The notes below the pieces were generated by a model. That model was not told the origin of the DNA. It ran no database searches and saw only the letters and a program-made list of their open reading frames with translations. Positions 1 through 7,130 of a DNA stretch of 10,799 nucleotides are shown in pieces. How positions within the stretch are numbered: the stretch's first letter is position 1; the number at the start of each line of letters is the position of its first letter. Origin of the DNA: Clostridia bacterium (GTDB taxonomy: Bacteria; Bacillota; Clostridia; TANB77; CAG-508); NCBI GenBank assembly GCA_900752095.1, contig CAADUD010000134.1, positions 1 through 10,799 of the forward strand, written 5' to 3'. The position numbers and the translations under genes are program-made.

Positions 1-1
1 A

Positions 2-703
2 GAGCTTGGCAAAAAATCTTCCACAATTTCAAGAAATTTAGCATCTATTAGATCTTTTTATCAATTTTTAATAAGAAACAGAAAAGTAAAACATGATCCA
101 ACAGGCGATGTGCAATCACCAAAAGTAGAAAAAAGAGTACCAAGTGTACTTACTTCACAAGAAGTAGAATTGTTATTAGAGCAACCAAAAGACGTTGATT
201 TAAAGGGAACCAGAGATAAAGCAATGCTTGAATTTGCTTATGCTACTGGTATGAGAGTAACCGAAATAATTTCTTTAAATATTGAAGATGTTAATTTAGA
301 GCAGGGATTTGTTATTTGTAGAAACGACTCAAAACAAAGAAATATTCCTTTAGGTTCTTTATCTTTAAAAGCTTTACAAGAATATATAGAAGAAGCAAGG
401 CCTATTTTAATTAAAGATGAGAAAGAAAAAGCTTTATTTGTAAATGTAAATGGAAAAAGACTAACAAGACAGGGATTCTGGAAAATAGTAAAATATTATA
501 AAGAACAAGCTCATATTACGAAAGATATTACACCACATGTCTTAAGACATTCTTTTGCTACTCACTTGCTACAAAATGGTGCAGATTTAAAAGCTATTCA
601 AACAATGCTTGGACATTCAGATATTTCTTCCACTCAAGTATATATGCAATTCCAAGACCCTGGGTTAAAAGATATTTACCAAAAAGCTCATCCTAGAGCC
701 TAA
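2..703 (+). CDS. xerD: XerD-type site-specific tyrosine recombinase, 5' end cut by the window edge
   Basis: Tyrosine recombinase of the XerC/XerD family, which normally resolves chromosome dimers at dif in the cytoplasm. The frame is open from base 2, and the first visible residues (SRNLASIRSFYQFL) look like the end of the N-terminal SAM-like core-binding domain. The GTG at 110 is therefore internal, and about 60 residues are missing to the left. Numbering from that GTG, the catalytic set is complete: R49 in ATGMRVTEI, K75 in the SKQRNIPL hairpin, H143 and R146 in HVLRHSFATH, H169 in MLGHSD, and the nucleophile Y178 in STQVYMQF. The C-terminal tail after Tyr is short, as in Xer proteins. A hairpin terminator follows. 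XerD is more likely than a phage integrase because of the Xer-like motif wording and the housekeeping neighbours. The exact XerC/XerD label is inferred. Confidence 0.9.
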   Translation, partial: ELGKKSSTISRNLASIRSFYQFLIRNRKVKHDPTGDVQSPKVEKRVPSVLTSQEVELLLEQPKDVDLKGTRDKAMLEFAYATGMRVTEIISLNIEDVNLEQGFVICRNDSKQRNIPLGSLSLKALQEYIEEARPILIKDEKEKALFVNVNGKRLTRQGFWKIVKYYKEQAHITKDITPHVLRHSFATHLLQNGADLKAIQTMLGHSDISSTQVYMQFQDPGLKDIYQKAHPRA

Positions 704-727
704 TTAATGCAAATAGAACAATATTAT

Positions 728-771
728 AAAAAGATATAGTAATTTAGTATAAAAATTGCTATATCTTTTTT
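728..771 (+). terminator. Rho-independent terminator after xerD
   Basis: Arms 728-739 and 759-770 are perfectly complementary over 12 bp (AAAAAGATATAG / CTATATCTTTTT). The stem extends inward to about 18 bp with one G-T wobble, leaving a loop near 746-752. The T run at 766-771 lies in the 3' arm. The stem is A+T-rich but long. It separates xerD from the rny promoter. Confidence 0.75.
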
Positions 772-821
772 AAATTCTTGAATAATAAAGGAAGGCATTT
801 CTTAAAATCTCCTAAAACCTC

Positions 822-850
822 TTGACAGTTTACAATAATCAGGATAAAAT
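822..850 (+). promoter_or_regulatory. Sigma-A-type promoter of rny
   Basis: TTGACA (822-827) is a perfect -35 box. After a 17-base spacer comes TAAAAT (845-850), a 5/6 match to the -10 consensus. Transcription should begin near 857, leaving a leader of about 88 bases before the rny start at 945. The ribosome binding site is AAAGAGGTG at 927-935. Confidence 0.8.
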
Positions 851-944
851 AATAGAGTAAGTAAAATATATTCTAATACAATTAAAAATTAGTGATATAT
901 ATTAAGTACATTGAAAATTAAATAAGAAAGAGGTGTTTTAGATT

Positions 945-2486
945 ATGGATATCGTAATCAATATCGCCGTTTTTCTAATTTCAGCAGTCATTTTTACCTT
1001 TGTTGGTATAATGATTAGAAAAAAAATTGCTGAGTCCAAAATGCAAAGTGCAGAAAGTGAAGCAAAAAAAATACTAGAAATGGCAAACATAGAAGCAGAA
1101 AATAAGAAAAAAGAAGAAATTTTTAAAGCAAAAGAAGAAATTATGAGTGCCAGAAAGGATTTAGATCAAGAAATTAGAGAAAGAAGAGGCGAAGTTCAAA
1201 GTCAAGAAAGAAGATTAATTCAAAAAGAGGAAAATTTAGAAAGGAAGCAAGATATTGTAGAAAAGAAAGAAAAAGATTTAGAAAAAAAATATCTTGAATT
1301 AGATAATAAAAAATCAGAATTGCAAGAAATATTTAGTAGACAAATGGCAGAATTGCAAAGAATTTCTGGATTATCCAAAGAAGATGCTAAGAAAATTCTA
1401 CTTTCTGAATTAGACAAACAATTGACAGTAGAGAAAGCAACTTTAGTTAGAGAAATGGAATCAAAATTAAAGGAAGAAGCAGATAAAAGTGCAAAAGAAG
1501 TTATTGGTTATGCAATTCAAAAATGTGCAGCTGATCATACTTCTGAGACCACTGTTTCTATTGTAGCTCTTCCAAATGACGACATGAAAGGTAGAATTAT
1601 TGGTAGAGAAGGTAGAAATATTAAAACTTTAGAAACTTTAACAGGAATTGATTTAATTATTGATGATACACCAGAAGCTGTTGTTATTTCAGGTTTTGAT
1701 GCATTAAGAAGAGAAGTAGCCAAAATTGCTCTTGAAAAATTAATTGAAGATGGAAGAATTCATCCAACTAAAATTGAAGAAATGGTAGAAAAGGCAAAAG
1801 AAGAACTCGAACAAACTATTAAAGAAGAAGGAGAAAGAGCAGTATTAGAAACAGGTGTTAATGGTCTACACCCAGATTTAGTAAAATTACTTGGAAAATT
1901 AAAATATAGGACAAGTTATGGTCAAAATGTACTAAATCATTCTATTGAAGTTTCTAATTTAGCTAGGATTATGGCAGAAGAATTAGGTCTGGATCCCAAA
2001 CTTGCAAGACGTGCAGGACTGCTTCATGATATTGGAAAAGCATTAGACCATGATATGGAGGGAACTCATGTTGAATTAGGTGTTGAAATTTTAAGGAAAT
2101 ATAAAGAAAACGAAAATGTTATTAATGCAGTACAAGCACATCATGGAGATGTAGAACCAAAAACAATCGAAGCTGTTTTAGTACAAGCTGCCGATGCAAT
2201 TTCAGCTTCTAGACCAGGAGCTAGAAGAGAAACATTAGAAGCCTATATTAAAAGATTAGAACAATTAGAAAGTATTGCAGATTCTTTTGAAGGAGTGGAT
2301 AAATCTTTTGCTATTCAAGCTGGTAGAGAAATTAGAATTATTGTAAAACCTGAAAAAATTGATGATAACCAAATGACTTTATTGGCTAGAGATGTTGCTA
2401 AAAAAGTAGAAGATGAAATGGAATATCCTGGACAAATTAAAGTTAATGTAGTAAGAGAAACCCGTGTTATTGATTATGCAAAATAG
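945..2486 (+). CDS. rny: Ribonuclease Y
   Basis: Membrane-anchored endoribonuclease that starts decay of many mRNAs in Firmicutes. The 513 residues match the usual length and the full domain order is visible. There is one N-terminal transmembrane helix (about residues 3-23). A long K/E-rich coiled coil (about 28-185) follows. The KH RNA-binding domain (about 205-270) has the GREG loop at 220-223. The HD metal-dependent catalytic domain has H332 (NHSIEVS), H361-D362 in LLHDIGK, the AHHGDVE motif near 398-404, and D417. The C-terminal conserved domain ends at VRETRVIDYAK. The ATG at 945 sits 9 bases after AAAGAGGTG. The gene has its own promoter and terminator, so it is monocistronic here. No residue looks damaged. 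Confidence 0.97.
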   Translation: MDIVINIAVFLISAVIFTFVGIMIRKKIAESKMQSAESEAKKILEMANIEAENKKKEEIFKAKEEIMSARKDLDQEIRERRGEVQSQERRLIQKEENLERKQDIVEKKEKDLEKKYLELDNKKSELQEIFSRQMAELQRISGLSKEDAKKILLSELDKQLTVEKATLVREMESKLKEEADKSAKEVIGYAIQKCAADHTSETTVSIVALPNDDMKGRIIGREGRNIKTLETLTGIDLIIDDTPEAVVISGFDALRREVAKIALEKLIEDGRIHPTKIEEMVEKAKEELEQTIKEEGERAVLETGVNGLHPDLVKLLGKLKYRTSYGQNVLNHSIEVSNLARIMAEELGLDPKLARRAGLLHDIGKALDHDMEGTHVELGVEILRKYKENENVINAVQAHHGDVEPKTIEAVLVQAADAISASRPGARRETLEAYIKRLEQLESIADSFEGVDKSFAIQAGREIRIIVKPEKIDDNQMTLLARDVAKKVEDEMEYPGQIKVNVVRETRVIDYAK

Positions 2487-2494
2487 TAATATGC

Positions 2495-2530
2495 AAAAAT
2501 CCCATTAGTAAAAAACTAATGGGATTTTTT
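2495..2530 (+). terminator. Strong Rho-independent terminator of rny
   Basis: Perfect 15-bp stem (2495-2509 with 2515-2529, core ATCCCATTAGT / ACTAATGGGAT) around an AAAAA loop, with six T at 2525-2530. It begins 9 bases after the rny stop codon. Confidence 0.93.
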
Positions 2531-2592
2531 AGTACAAAACTTTCCTCACTTTCCTTACCAAATATACATATATTAAATTAGGAGGGATTTTT

Positions 2593-3039
2593 ATGGCTTT
2601 TTCTGATAGAGAATTGCTAGCAAGACTAGTTCAATGCGAAGCAGGAGGTGAAGGCGATAATGGAATGAAAGCAGTTGCGACAGTAGTATTAAATAGAACC
2701 TATGCTTCAGAAGGTGAATATGCTAGAGTTTCTCAAGGTGGAAATGTTAGAAATATTATATTTCAAACAGGACAATTTGATTGTACAAGAGAAACAATTA
2801 GAAGCGAGTACAACCCACAAAATATTTATAATATGGTTCCTACAGAAGTGCATTATAATATTGCTGACTGGGCCCTATCTGGTAATAGATTAAATGAAAT
2901 AGGACAATGCTTATGGTTTTTAAATCCATTTTCACCTTCTTGCCCAAATACATTTCCTTATAATGGTTCAGGAAACTTGCATACTCGTTTGGGAAATCAT
3001 TGTTTTTATAGACCAAGTAATAGCTATAAAAATACTTAA
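2593..3039 (+). CDS. SleB/CwlJ-type cell-wall hydrolase, probable spore cortex-lytic enzyme
   Basis: Single-domain protein of 148 residues in the SleB catalytic family (Hydrolase_2), whose members cut cortex peptidoglycan when spores germinate. The signature LLARLVQCEAGGEGDNGMKAV is followed by ATVVLNR. The glutamate of CEAGGE (E16) aligns with the proposed catalytic Glu of SleB. The later stretch IIFQTGQFDC is also typical. There is no signal peptide and no peptidoglycan-binding domain, so it resembles CwlJ (about 140 residues, coat-side) more than SleB. AGGAGGG at 2580-2586 places the start 6 bases later at ATG 2593. A GerQ-like gene follows 27 bases downstream, which supports the CwlJ reading because GerQ is needed for CwlJ function in Bacillus. 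The family is confident; CwlJ identity is inference from size and neighbour. Confidence 0.88.
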   Translation: MAFSDRELLARLVQCEAGGEGDNGMKAVATVVLNRTYASEGEYARVSQGGNVRNIIFQTGQFDCTRETIRSEYNPQNIYNMVPTEVHYNIADWALSGNRLNEIGQCLWFLNPFSPSCPNTFPYNGSGNLHTRLGNHCFYRPSNSYKNT

Positions 3040-3066
3040 AAGACAAGGAAGGAGATTAATAATAAA

Positions 3067-3441
3067 ATGGCTGACAATAATATAAATATCAAAAACGAAA
3101 GACAAATTAATTCTAATCTTGTACAAACAAATAGTAATTCACCAGAAATTTTAACAAATAATATTTATACACCTGCTTTTTTAAGACAACACATTGGAAA
3201 ATTGGTAAGAGTAGAATTTCTTATTGGCACAAATAATTTGGTGGATAGAATTGGAATTTTAGAAGATGTAGGTGCAAGTTATATTTTACTTAGATCATTA
3301 GAAAGCAATACTACAGTGTATGCTGATATTTATTCTATTAAGTTTGTAATCATTTCTAATGATCCTATTAGAATATCTACACCATTTTCCACACCATACT
3401 CTACATCAGACACTTATTTTGAAAACAACATGTACTATTAA
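3067..3441 (+). CDS. gerQ: GerQ-like spore coat protein
   Basis: Small protein of 124 residues. The conserved part (about 35-100) runs YTPAFLRQHIGKLVRVEFL, then RIGILEDVGASYILLRSL, then YADIYSIKFVII. From memory of the Bacillus protein, this matches the GerQ core order: a short helix, a GK[LI]xxVxxxF strand, G-[IF]-[IL]-E-x-[AV]-G with a following strand, and a Y-x-x-[IL]-Y-x-x-x-[IF] strand. The N-terminal 32 residues are Asn-rich and low in complexity. The tail (about 103-124) is rich in Ser, Thr and Tyr, as is common for coat proteins. GerQ holds CwlJ in the Bacillus coat. The preceding gene is the CwlJ-type hydrolase with only 27 bases between, and a strong site AAGGAAGGAG lies near 3046-3055, so the two are probably co-transcribed. 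It is shorter than Bacillus GerQ (about 180), mainly in the N-terminal region. Confidence 0.75.
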   Translation: MADNNINIKNERQINSNLVQTNSNSPEILTNNIYTPAFLRQHIGKLVRVEFLIGTNNLVDRIGILEDVGASYILLRSLESNTTVYADIYSIKFVIISNDPIRISTPFSTPYSTSDTYFENNMYY

Positions 3442-3443
3442 TT

Positions 3444-3476
3444 AATAAATGACTAAGAATTACCATTTATTTTTTT
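3444..3476 (+). terminator. Weak hairpin terminator after the gerQ-like gene
   Basis: AATAAATG (3444-3451) pairs with CATTTATT (3464-3471) over 8 bp around a 12-base loop, followed by a T run to 3476. The stem has only one G-C pair, so termination may be partial. It sits just 2 bases after the stop codon and before the pta promoter. Confidence 0.45.
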
Positions 3477-3522
3477 ATATATCAAAATTTTCTAAAAATA
3501 CATGTTATTATTAGATAAAAAC

Positions 3523-3551
3523 TTGAATTTTTTTAAAATAACATATATAAT
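3523..3551 (+). promoter_or_regulatory. Sigma-A-type promoter of pta-ackA
   Basis: TTGAAT (3523-3528) and a perfect TATAAT (3546-3551) are separated by exactly 17 bases. The start of transcription should be near 3558, about 46 bases before the pta ATG. The ribosome binding site AGGAGG is at 3588-3593. Confidence 0.8.
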
Positions 3552-3603
3552 AATACTGTTAAATGAAGAATAGTTGTAAAATACAATAGGAGGAACAAAA
3601 AAT

Positions 3604-4602
3604 ATGACATTTATTGAAGCTATTAAAGAAAAAGCAAAACAAAGTATTAAAACTATTATTCTTCCAGAAAGTGAAGACTTAAGAGTTCTAGAAGGAGCTT
3701 CTAAAGTATTAAAAGAAGGTTTTGCAAAAATAATTTTAATTGGAAATGAAGAAGAAGTAAGAAAAAGAGCTAATGAAAATAGTATTGATTTAGCAGGAGC
3801 AACTATTATTGATCCGAAAACTTCTGAAAAGTATGAAGAATATGTAAAACAATTTTATGAATTAAGGAAAACGAAAGGGATAACCTTAGAAAAAGCAAAA
3901 GAAATATTATTAGAACCTATTTATTTTGGAATGATGATGGTAAAACAAGGAGATAGCGATGGCTTAGTGTCAGGTGCTTGCCATTCTACTGCAAATACTT
4001 TAAGACCCGCACTTCAAATCTTAAAAACAGCACCAGGCACTAAACTAGTATCTGCTTTTTTCGCAATGGTAGTACCTAATTGTGAATATGGAGAAAATGG
4101 AGTATTTATTTTTGGTGATAGTGGATTAGTAGAAAATCCAACTGCCGAAGAATTATCTGAAATAGCAATATCTTCTAGTAAGAGTTTTCATCAATTAACA
4201 GGAAAAGAACCAAAAGTAGCAATGCTTTCTTATTCTACTTATGGAAGTGCTCATTCTGACTTAACAGAAAAGGTAATAAAAGCAACTAAATTATTAAAAG
4301 AAAAAGAACCAACCCTAATTTGTGATGGTGAATTACAATTAGATGCAGCAATAGTTCCTGAAATAGCAGCTTCTAAAGCTCCTGGAAGTCCTATAGCGGG
4401 AAAAGCTAATACTCTAGTTTTTCCTAATTTAGATGCTGGAAATATTGGATATAAGTTAGTTCAAAGACTAGCAAAAGCAGAAGCTTATGGTCCACTTTGT
4501 CAAGGAATTTCTAAACCAGTAAACGATTTATCAAGAGGTTGTAATAGTGACGATATTGTAGGTGTAGTAGCTATTACTTGTGTACAAGCACAAGATATGT
4601 AA
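3604..4602 (+). CDS. pta: Phosphate acetyltransferase
   Basis: Converts acetyl-CoA and phosphate to acetyl phosphate and CoA in the cytoplasm, the first step of acetate fermentation. The 332 residues fit the short (class I, single-domain) form, without the N-terminal DRTGG/P-loop part of enteric Pta. Visible family motifs are ILPESEDLRVL near 19-29, GLVSGACHSTANTLRP (120-135), GDSGLVENPTAEEL (171-184), DGELQLDAA (241-249), and the C-terminal block GPLCQGISKPVNDLSRG (296-312) followed by NSDDIV. S310, R311 and D317 correspond to the active-site Ser, Arg and Asp described for the archaeal enzyme. The AGGAGG site is 10 bases from the ATG. ackA follows after 90 bases in the same direction, the expected pair. 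Confidence 0.97.
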   Translation: MTFIEAIKEKAKQSIKTIILPESEDLRVLEGASKVLKEGFAKIILIGNEEEVRKRANENSIDLAGATIIDPKTSEKYEEYVKQFYELRKTKGITLEKAKEILLEPIYFGMMMVKQGDSDGLVSGACHSTANTLRPALQILKTAPGTKLVSAFFAMVVPNCEYGENGVFIFGDSGLVENPTAEELSEIAISSSKSFHQLTGKEPKVAMLSYSTYGSAHSDLTEKVIKATKLLKEKEPTLICDGELQLDAAIVPEIAASKAPGSPIAGKANTLVFPNLDAGNIGYKLVQRLAKAEAYGPLCQGISKPVNDLSRGCNSDDIVGVVAITCVQAQDM

Positions 4603-4628
4603 TATAAAATAAAAATTTATTGCCGAAA

Positions 4629-4669
4629 GGATGTCAAAATTGACTATAGTCAGTCAAAAAGGAACATCC
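4629..4669 (+). repeat. Nested dyad in the pta-ackA intercistronic gap
   Basis: An outer perfect 6-bp inverted repeat (GGATGT 4629-4634, ACATCC 4664-4669) encloses an inner one (TTGACT 4640-4645 with AGTCAA 4652-4657). The inner region also contains a perfect 12-base palindrome, TGACTATAGTCA, at 4641-4652. No T run follows, so it does not look like a terminator. It ends about 10 bases before the AAAAGGAGG ribosome binding site of ackA. It could be an RNA processing or stability element, or an operator. The structure is seen; the role is unknown. Confidence 0.55.
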
Positions 4670-4692
4670 AAAATGGTAAAAGGAGGATTTTA

Positions 4693-5886
4693 ATGAAAGT
4701 TTTAGTAGTAAATTGTGGAAGTTCATCCATCAAATATCAATTAATTGATATGGAAAATGAAAATTTAATGGCAAAAGGATATTTAGAGAAAATAGGATTG
4801 TCAGATTCTTTTTTAACACATACTGTTAATGGAGAAAAACATAAAATTGAACAAGAAGTAAAAAATCATGAAGAAGGAATTCAATTAGTATTAAGACAAT
4901 TAACTCATCCAGAATACGGAGTAATTAAGAATTTAGATGAAATAGATGCAGTAGGACACAGAGTTGTACATGGAGGAGAAAAATTTAATTCCTCTGTATT
5001 AATTACTGACGATGTGATTAATACCATGAGAGAATGCATTCCTTTAGCTCCATTACATAATCCTGCGGGAATTACAGGAATAGAAGCTTGCCAAAAAGTA
5101 TTACCTAATGTTCCTATGGTAGGTGTATTTGATACTGCTTTTCATCAAACCTTACCTAAAAAGGCTTATTTATATGCTATTCCATATGAATATTATGAAA
5201 AATATGGAATTAGAAAATATGGGTTCCATGGTACTTCTCACAGATTTGTATCTCAAAGAGTAGCAGAAGTTATGAATAAATCAGTAGAAGATTTAAAAAT
5301 TATTACATGTCATTTAGGACAAGGAGCAAGTTTATGTGCAGTAGATAGTGGAAAATCAGTTGACATTTCTATGGGATTAACACCACTTGCAGGTGTGCCT
5401 ATGGGAACAAGATCTGGAGATATTGATCCTTCTATTGTAACATTCTTGATGAAAAACGAAAATTTAACTCCAGACCAAATGGATACCATTTTAAATAAAA
5501 AATCTGGAAAGTTAGGTGTTTCTGGTATTAGCTTTGACGATAGAGATATTGAAAAAGCAGCAGAAGAAGGTAATGAAAGAGCCAAACTTGCAATTGATAC
5601 TTTTACATATCAGGTAATTGGATATATAGGAAGATTTGCAGCACAAATGAACGGTGTTGATGTTATTACCTTTGCAGGTGGAGTCGGAGAAAACGGAATT
5701 GAAGTAAGAAAAGAAATTTGTGATTCTCTTGCATTTTTAGGAGTTAAGATTGACAACGAAAAAAATAATTGTAGAGGAAAAGAAGTAGAAATTTCTACAC
5801 CAGATTCTAAAGTAAAAGTATTTGTTATTCCAACCAATGAAGAATTAATGATTGCAAGAGATACTATGGAAATTGTAAAAAAATAA
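4693..5886 (+). CDS. ackA: Acetate kinase
   Basis: Transfers phosphate from acetyl phosphate to ADP, giving acetate and ATP, so it completes the acetate branch begun by Pta. The 397 residues are normal length, with the ASKHA fold split over two halves. The N-terminal phosphate loop is VNCGSSSIKY with N7. VGHRVVHGG supplies R90, FDTAFHQTLP supplies D147, and YGFHGTSHR supplies H179. ITCHLGQGAS supplies H207, and GVPMGTRSGDIDPS supplies R240. The adenosine-site signature FAGGVGENG lies at 327-335, and E383 is in TNEELMIARDT. All known catalytic positions are kept, one residue earlier than in the archaeal reference numbering. AAAAGGAGG ends 6 bases before the ATG. No hairpin plus T run follows on the + strand; instead a G+C-rich repeat structure separates it from a convergent recombinase. 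Confidence 0.98.
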   Translation: MKVLVVNCGSSSIKYQLIDMENENLMAKGYLEKIGLSDSFLTHTVNGEKHKIEQEVKNHEEGIQLVLRQLTHPEYGVIKNLDEIDAVGHRVVHGGEKFNSSVLITDDVINTMRECIPLAPLHNPAGITGIEACQKVLPNVPMVGVFDTAFHQTLPKKAYLYAIPYEYYEKYGIRKYGFHGTSHRFVSQRVAEVMNKSVEDLKIITCHLGQGASLCAVDSGKSVDISMGLTPLAGVPMGTRSGDIDPSIVTFLMKNENLTPDQMDTILNKKSGKLGVSGISFDDRDIEKAAEEGNERAKLAIDTFTYQVIGYIGRFAAQMNGVDVITFAGGVGENGIEVRKEICDSLAFLGVKIDNEKNNCRGKEVEISTPDSKVKVFVIPTNEELMIARDTMEIVKK

Positions 5887-5895
5887 TAATAAAGC

Positions 5896-5958
5896 TGGTC
5901 AACGTGGTCAACGGGTACGGAGAATTTCGATAACCTTAAAATGATTTACGTTGACCAC
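5896..5958. repeat. Tandem plus inverted TGGTCAACG repeats between convergent ackA and recombinase
   Basis: The 9-mer TGGTCAACG occurs twice head to tail (5896-5904, 5905-5913) and once inverted as CGTTGACCA (5949-5957). With flanking bases the inverted pair is a perfect 10-bp match (5904-5913 with 5949-5958) around a 35-base centre. The left part (5894-5935) is clearly richer in G+C than its surroundings, suggesting an inserted or mobile repeat or a protein-binding site. There is no T run, so a simple terminator is unlikely, although it lies between converging genes. The nearby tyrosine recombinase makes a recombination site possible, but nothing proves it. No other copy occurs in this window. 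Confidence 0.7.
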
Positions 5959-6020
5959 TGAAATATTATTTAAAAGACAATCCTAGTTCTCTTATTATTT
6001 TTTATTTAATAACTTTATTA

Positions 6021-6878
6021 TTATTCTTGCCCTAAAGGATTGCTTTTTACCGCATTTTTTACTTGTTCATCATTTACATGAGTATAAATTTGAGTGGTAG
6101 CAATATTTTCATGTCCTAGCAAAACCTGCAGAGCTCTAATATCTACATGTCCATATTGGTACATCAAGGTAGCAGCAGTATGTCTTAATTTGTGCACAGA
6201 ATATTTATTCATATCTAATCCAGCTTTTCCTAATTCTTTTTTTACAATTTCCTGTACCATTCTATTACTAATACGTTCTTTTCTTTTACTTAAAAATAAA
6301 GCATCTCTAGAATCAAATTTTACACCATCATGTGGTCTAACAGCTATATATTCTTTAATGGCGTTAACACAAGCGTCATTTAAATAAATCGTTCGTTCCT
6401 TATTTCCTTTACCAATAACAGTTAATTTATTGTCAGAAAAATTAATATCTTTGATATTAATCCCTACTAATTCAGACAAACGCATTCCACAATTTAAAAA
6501 TAGGGTAATAATAGAATAATCTCTTTCTTTAAATTCATTTGAAGTTGATTTTGTTACCTCTAACAATTTTTTGCTTTCCTCTAAAGATAGATATTTTGGT
6601 AACCTTTTATCTATTTTAGGTGTTTCAAGTCCTTGAGCTGGATCAATTTCTAATAAATTAGCTTTTTGTGTTAAGTATTGAAAAAACACTCTAATACTAG
6701 CAGCTTTTCTTGCACGAGTAGCAGCTTTGCTATGATATGTATCTGTTAAGTAATACAAAAAAGCATGAATATCTTCCAATTTAATTTTCTTTATAACATC
6801 AATTGGCATATTGTGAATATCAATAGTCTTAATATTTTCTTCTTGAGACATTCCAAAGTGGTACATAATGAATTTCAA
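6021..6878 (-). CDS. XerC/D-like tyrosine recombinase, 5' end displaced by a +1 frameshift
   Basis: Site-specific tyrosine recombinase with all six catalytic positions. Numbered from TTG at 6878, these are R133 (NCGMRLSELVG), the GKGNKER lysine (K160), H229 and R232 (VHKLRHTAATLM), H256 (LLGHEN) and Y265 (TTQIYTHV). The interval from 6878 has only a TTG start inside the core-binding domain and no ribosome binding site. The true beginning lies upstream. With one base skipped at 6939, the frame joins a well-formed start at 6996, giving about 324 residues, a normal Xer-like length. Codons 6938 to 6879 in this frame supply GILNKSPNTIKEYNYDL, typical of the domain's first helices. Either the gene is inactivated, the base is a sequencing error, or the ribosome shifts here. 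It is convergent with ackA and has its own minus-strand promoter. Which DNA site it acts on is unknown; it is not an integron integrase by visible motifs. Confidence 0.88.
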   Translation of the reverse strand: MKFIMYHFGMSQEENIKTIDIHNMPIDVIKKIKLEDIHAFLYYLTDTYHSKAATRARKAASIRVFFQYLTQKANLLEIDPAQGLETPKIDKRLPKYLSLEESKKLLEVTKSTSNEFKERDYSIITLFLNCGMRLSELVGINIKDINFSDNKLTVIGKGNKERTIYLNDACVNAIKEYIAVRPHDGVKFDSRDALFLSKRKERISNRMVQEIVKKELGKAGLDMNKYSVHKLRHTAATLMYQYGHVDIRALQVLLGHENIATTQIYTHVNDEQVKNAVKSNPLGQE

Positions 6879-6924
6879 AAAATGAGCTAAATCATAATTA
6901 TATTCTTTTATGGTATTAGGAGAT

Positions 6925-6996
6925 TTATTTAAAATACCGACCTAAATATTCTAAAAAAGAATTTAAAAATGATGGATTATCTTTTGCAGAAATCAT
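6925..6996 (-). pseudogene. Out-of-frame 5' segment of the tyrosine recombinase
   Basis: This segment begins with ATG at 6996, 9 bases after a strong AAGGAGG (7012-7006), and encodes MISAKDNPSFLNSFLEYLG. It then reads CGG, three more codons and TAA at 6927-6925. FLNSFLEYLG is typical of the first helix of an Xer core-binding domain. Dropping the C of CGG (base 6939) joins it to GILNKSPNTIKEY in the main frame. The ribosome binding site and protein likeness show that this is the original gene start rather than a separate peptide. Confidence 0.8.
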
Positions 6997-7040
6997 TTTT
7001 AAAGTCCTCCTTACTATTTTTTATTATTCTATTTTTATCT

Positions 7041-7068
7041 ATTATATAGCATTATTGAAAAAAGTAAA
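7041..7068 (-). promoter_or_regulatory. Probable promoter of the minus-strand recombinase
   Basis: On the minus strand TATAAT (7046-7041) is preceded after 16 bases by TTTACT (7068-7063), a 4/6 match to the -35 box. The expected start, near 7034, leaves about 38 bases before the ATG at 6996. Confidence 0.5.
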
Positions 7069-7130
7069 ATATTTTTTAAACGTTTTTATAAATTGATTAT
7101 TTTATAATTAAGAAACATATAGAAAAATAA

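Noticed and set aside
110..112. GTG as the start of xerD
   Set aside because: The frame stays open to base 2 with core-binding-domain residues upstream, so the GTG is an internal valine codon.
2567..2575. CATATATTA as a sigma-K/sigma-E -10 box (with an AC 17 bases upstream) for the cwlJ-like gene
   Set aside because: The match to CATANNNTA is good and suits a spore gene, but the start of transcription would fall near 2581-2583, inside the AGGAGGG ribosome binding site (2580-2586). With such A+T-rich DNA the match may be chance, so I do not list it as a feature.
5896..5958. Integron attC site or dif site
   Set aside because: The repeat arms do not fit RYYYAAC/GTTRRRY, the centre does not resemble the Firmicute dif half-sites, and the neighbouring recombinase lacks a visible integron-specific insert.
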